Assembly (NCBI GenBank): GCA_012517755.1
Contig: JAAYUH010000085.1
Location: 1-15,892 of the forward strand
Source of the DNA: a bacterium
Lineage (GTDB): Bacteria; Caldisericota; Caldisericia; B22-G15
Length of the DNA stretch: 15,892 nt
Direction: 5' to 3'
Within the stretch, counting starts at the first letter, position 1; each line of letters opens with the position of its first letter. The notes below the pieces were generated by a model. That model did not search any database and was not told where the DNA came from. It saw only the letters and a list, made by a program, of their open reading frames with translations. The position numbers and the translations under genes were made by a program. Below, in pieces: positions 15,469-15,892 of this stretch.

Positions 15469-15815
15469 CTTTTAAATTTTAACATATTTATAAAATTCAA
15501 ATTTTTAGAATAAAAATTACTAATAATCTACCTAATTTACTCATAAATTTCCCAACATTAGTAAAGATAGTTTCATAGAGGAAAATCACCTTATCTCTGA
15601 AAAAATTTAATATTAGAAGAGTTAATATTAGGGATTCAAATGTAAATCCATAAAATTTTTAAAATCTTAATTAATTATGTAGAATAAAAAAAGAAGGTTT
15701 CTGTCAGTATAATAGGAATTATAAGAAAAGAAAAGAATCTATTTTTCTAATATATTATGATTCTATTAAATTATTAAAATAATAATTAAAATTCATCATA
15801 TAATAAAACATTTCT
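15469..15815. other. AT-rich intergenic stretch with no recognisable gene
   Basis: About 350 nt of AT-rich DNA. All frames are broken within about 30-40 codons and none shows a protein pattern I recognise. A short direct repeat TTAATATTA occurs near 15608 and 15622. The promoter of the SLH-led run should lie in the part nearest 15468, but no -35/-10 pair there has both good boxes and good spacing. Confidence 0.5.
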
Positions 15816-15837
15816 ATTATAAAAATATTTTTATAAT
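15816..15837. terminator. Perfect 22-bp A/T palindrome at the end of the right-hand gene
   Basis: An uninterrupted palindrome of 11-base arms, ATTATAAAAAT and its complement, overlaps the last codons of the minus-strand gene at the right edge. It could form an A-U hairpin ending that transcript, but it has no G-C pairs and no separate T-run, so a symmetrical protein site or chance is also possible. Confidence 0.3.
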
Positions 15838-15892
15838 GATTGGCTGGCTCGTAAATCCTTTACCATATAATATGCATCTTCTCTATTGTCTG
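15831..15892 (-). CDS. C-terminal 19 codons of an unidentified gene entering from the right edge
   Basis: The minus-strand frame ends ...DNREDAYYMVKDLRASQSL then TAA at 15833-15831. The composition is much less AT-rich than the neighbouring spacer and the residues are mixed and polar, as in a real protein C-terminus. It is too short to assign a family. Transcription would run towards the SLH gene, but the 360-nt gap argues against one operon. Confidence 0.4.
   Translation of the reverse strand, partial: DNREDAYYMVKDLRASQSL

Noticed and set aside
15690..15785. Short plus-strand frame reading KKEGFCQYNRNYKKRKESIF in the right-hand spacer
   Set aside because: It has no start with a ribosome-binding site, no family resemblance, and the amino acids follow the local A/T bias.

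Overview
This is a very AT-rich bacterial window. Every gene that can be read with confidence lies on the minus strand, so transcription runs from right to left. The gene set is bacterial: GreA, a class II LysRS, a TrpRS with a cysteine signature like the Thermotoga [4Fe-4S] enzyme, type III pantothenate kinase, an RseC-family protein and an SLH-domain protein. Together with the low GC this suggests an anaerobic, possibly thermophilic, low-GC or deep-branching bacterium (Thermotogota-, Caldisericota- or Firmicutes-like). That placement is inference; the window has no rRNA or other decisive marker.

Right to left: the edge (15831-15892) carries the last 19 codons of an unidentified gene, then about 360 nt of AT-rich DNA with nothing recognisable. 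A tightly packed run follows from 15468 to 9018: a secreted SLH protein, coaX, a tRNA-dihydrouridine synthase, a conserved 'quinate 5-dehydrogenase'-type protein, greA, lysS, trpS and a small DUF2007 protein. It mixes translation and transcription housekeeping with cofactor synthesis. Only 34 nt later comes a three-gene ABC-2 export system (ATPase plus two paralogous permeases, 8983-5609), resembling linearmycin/daunorubicin-type exporters. Starts and stops overlap or nearly touch throughout, so this may be one 11-gene transcription unit.

After the exporter, at 5396-5554, lies a compact, unusually GC-rich block. It folds on the minus strand into a rod with a closing stem, a bubble whose 3' side holds a perfect 7-bp hairpin, and a terminal stem-loop. 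An extended -10 promoter sits exactly one helical turn upstream of the closing stem. The best reading is a 6S-type regulatory RNA; a structured leader of the adjacent RseC-family gene is the main alternative. An RseC-family protein, a DUF4388 protein, an unidentified seven-helix membrane protein and an MrfA/DUF1998-type helicase follow down to 1173.

On the left, the plus strand holds a decayed HepT (DUF86) toxin gene (about 921-1178) that overlaps the helicase end by 6 nt. Beyond it is a secreted WGSGPNDIFAVG-repeat (beta-propeller-like) protein, starting at TTG 757 and running off the left edge. It has a perfect sigma-70-type promoter flanked by two exact 14-bp direct repeats, and near-identical DNA repeats inside the gene. 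I found no CRISPR array, intact mobile element, tRNA or rRNA. The less ordinary items are the structured RNA, the decayed toxin gene, the repeat protein and its leader, the TrpRS cysteine motif and the unassigned genes.
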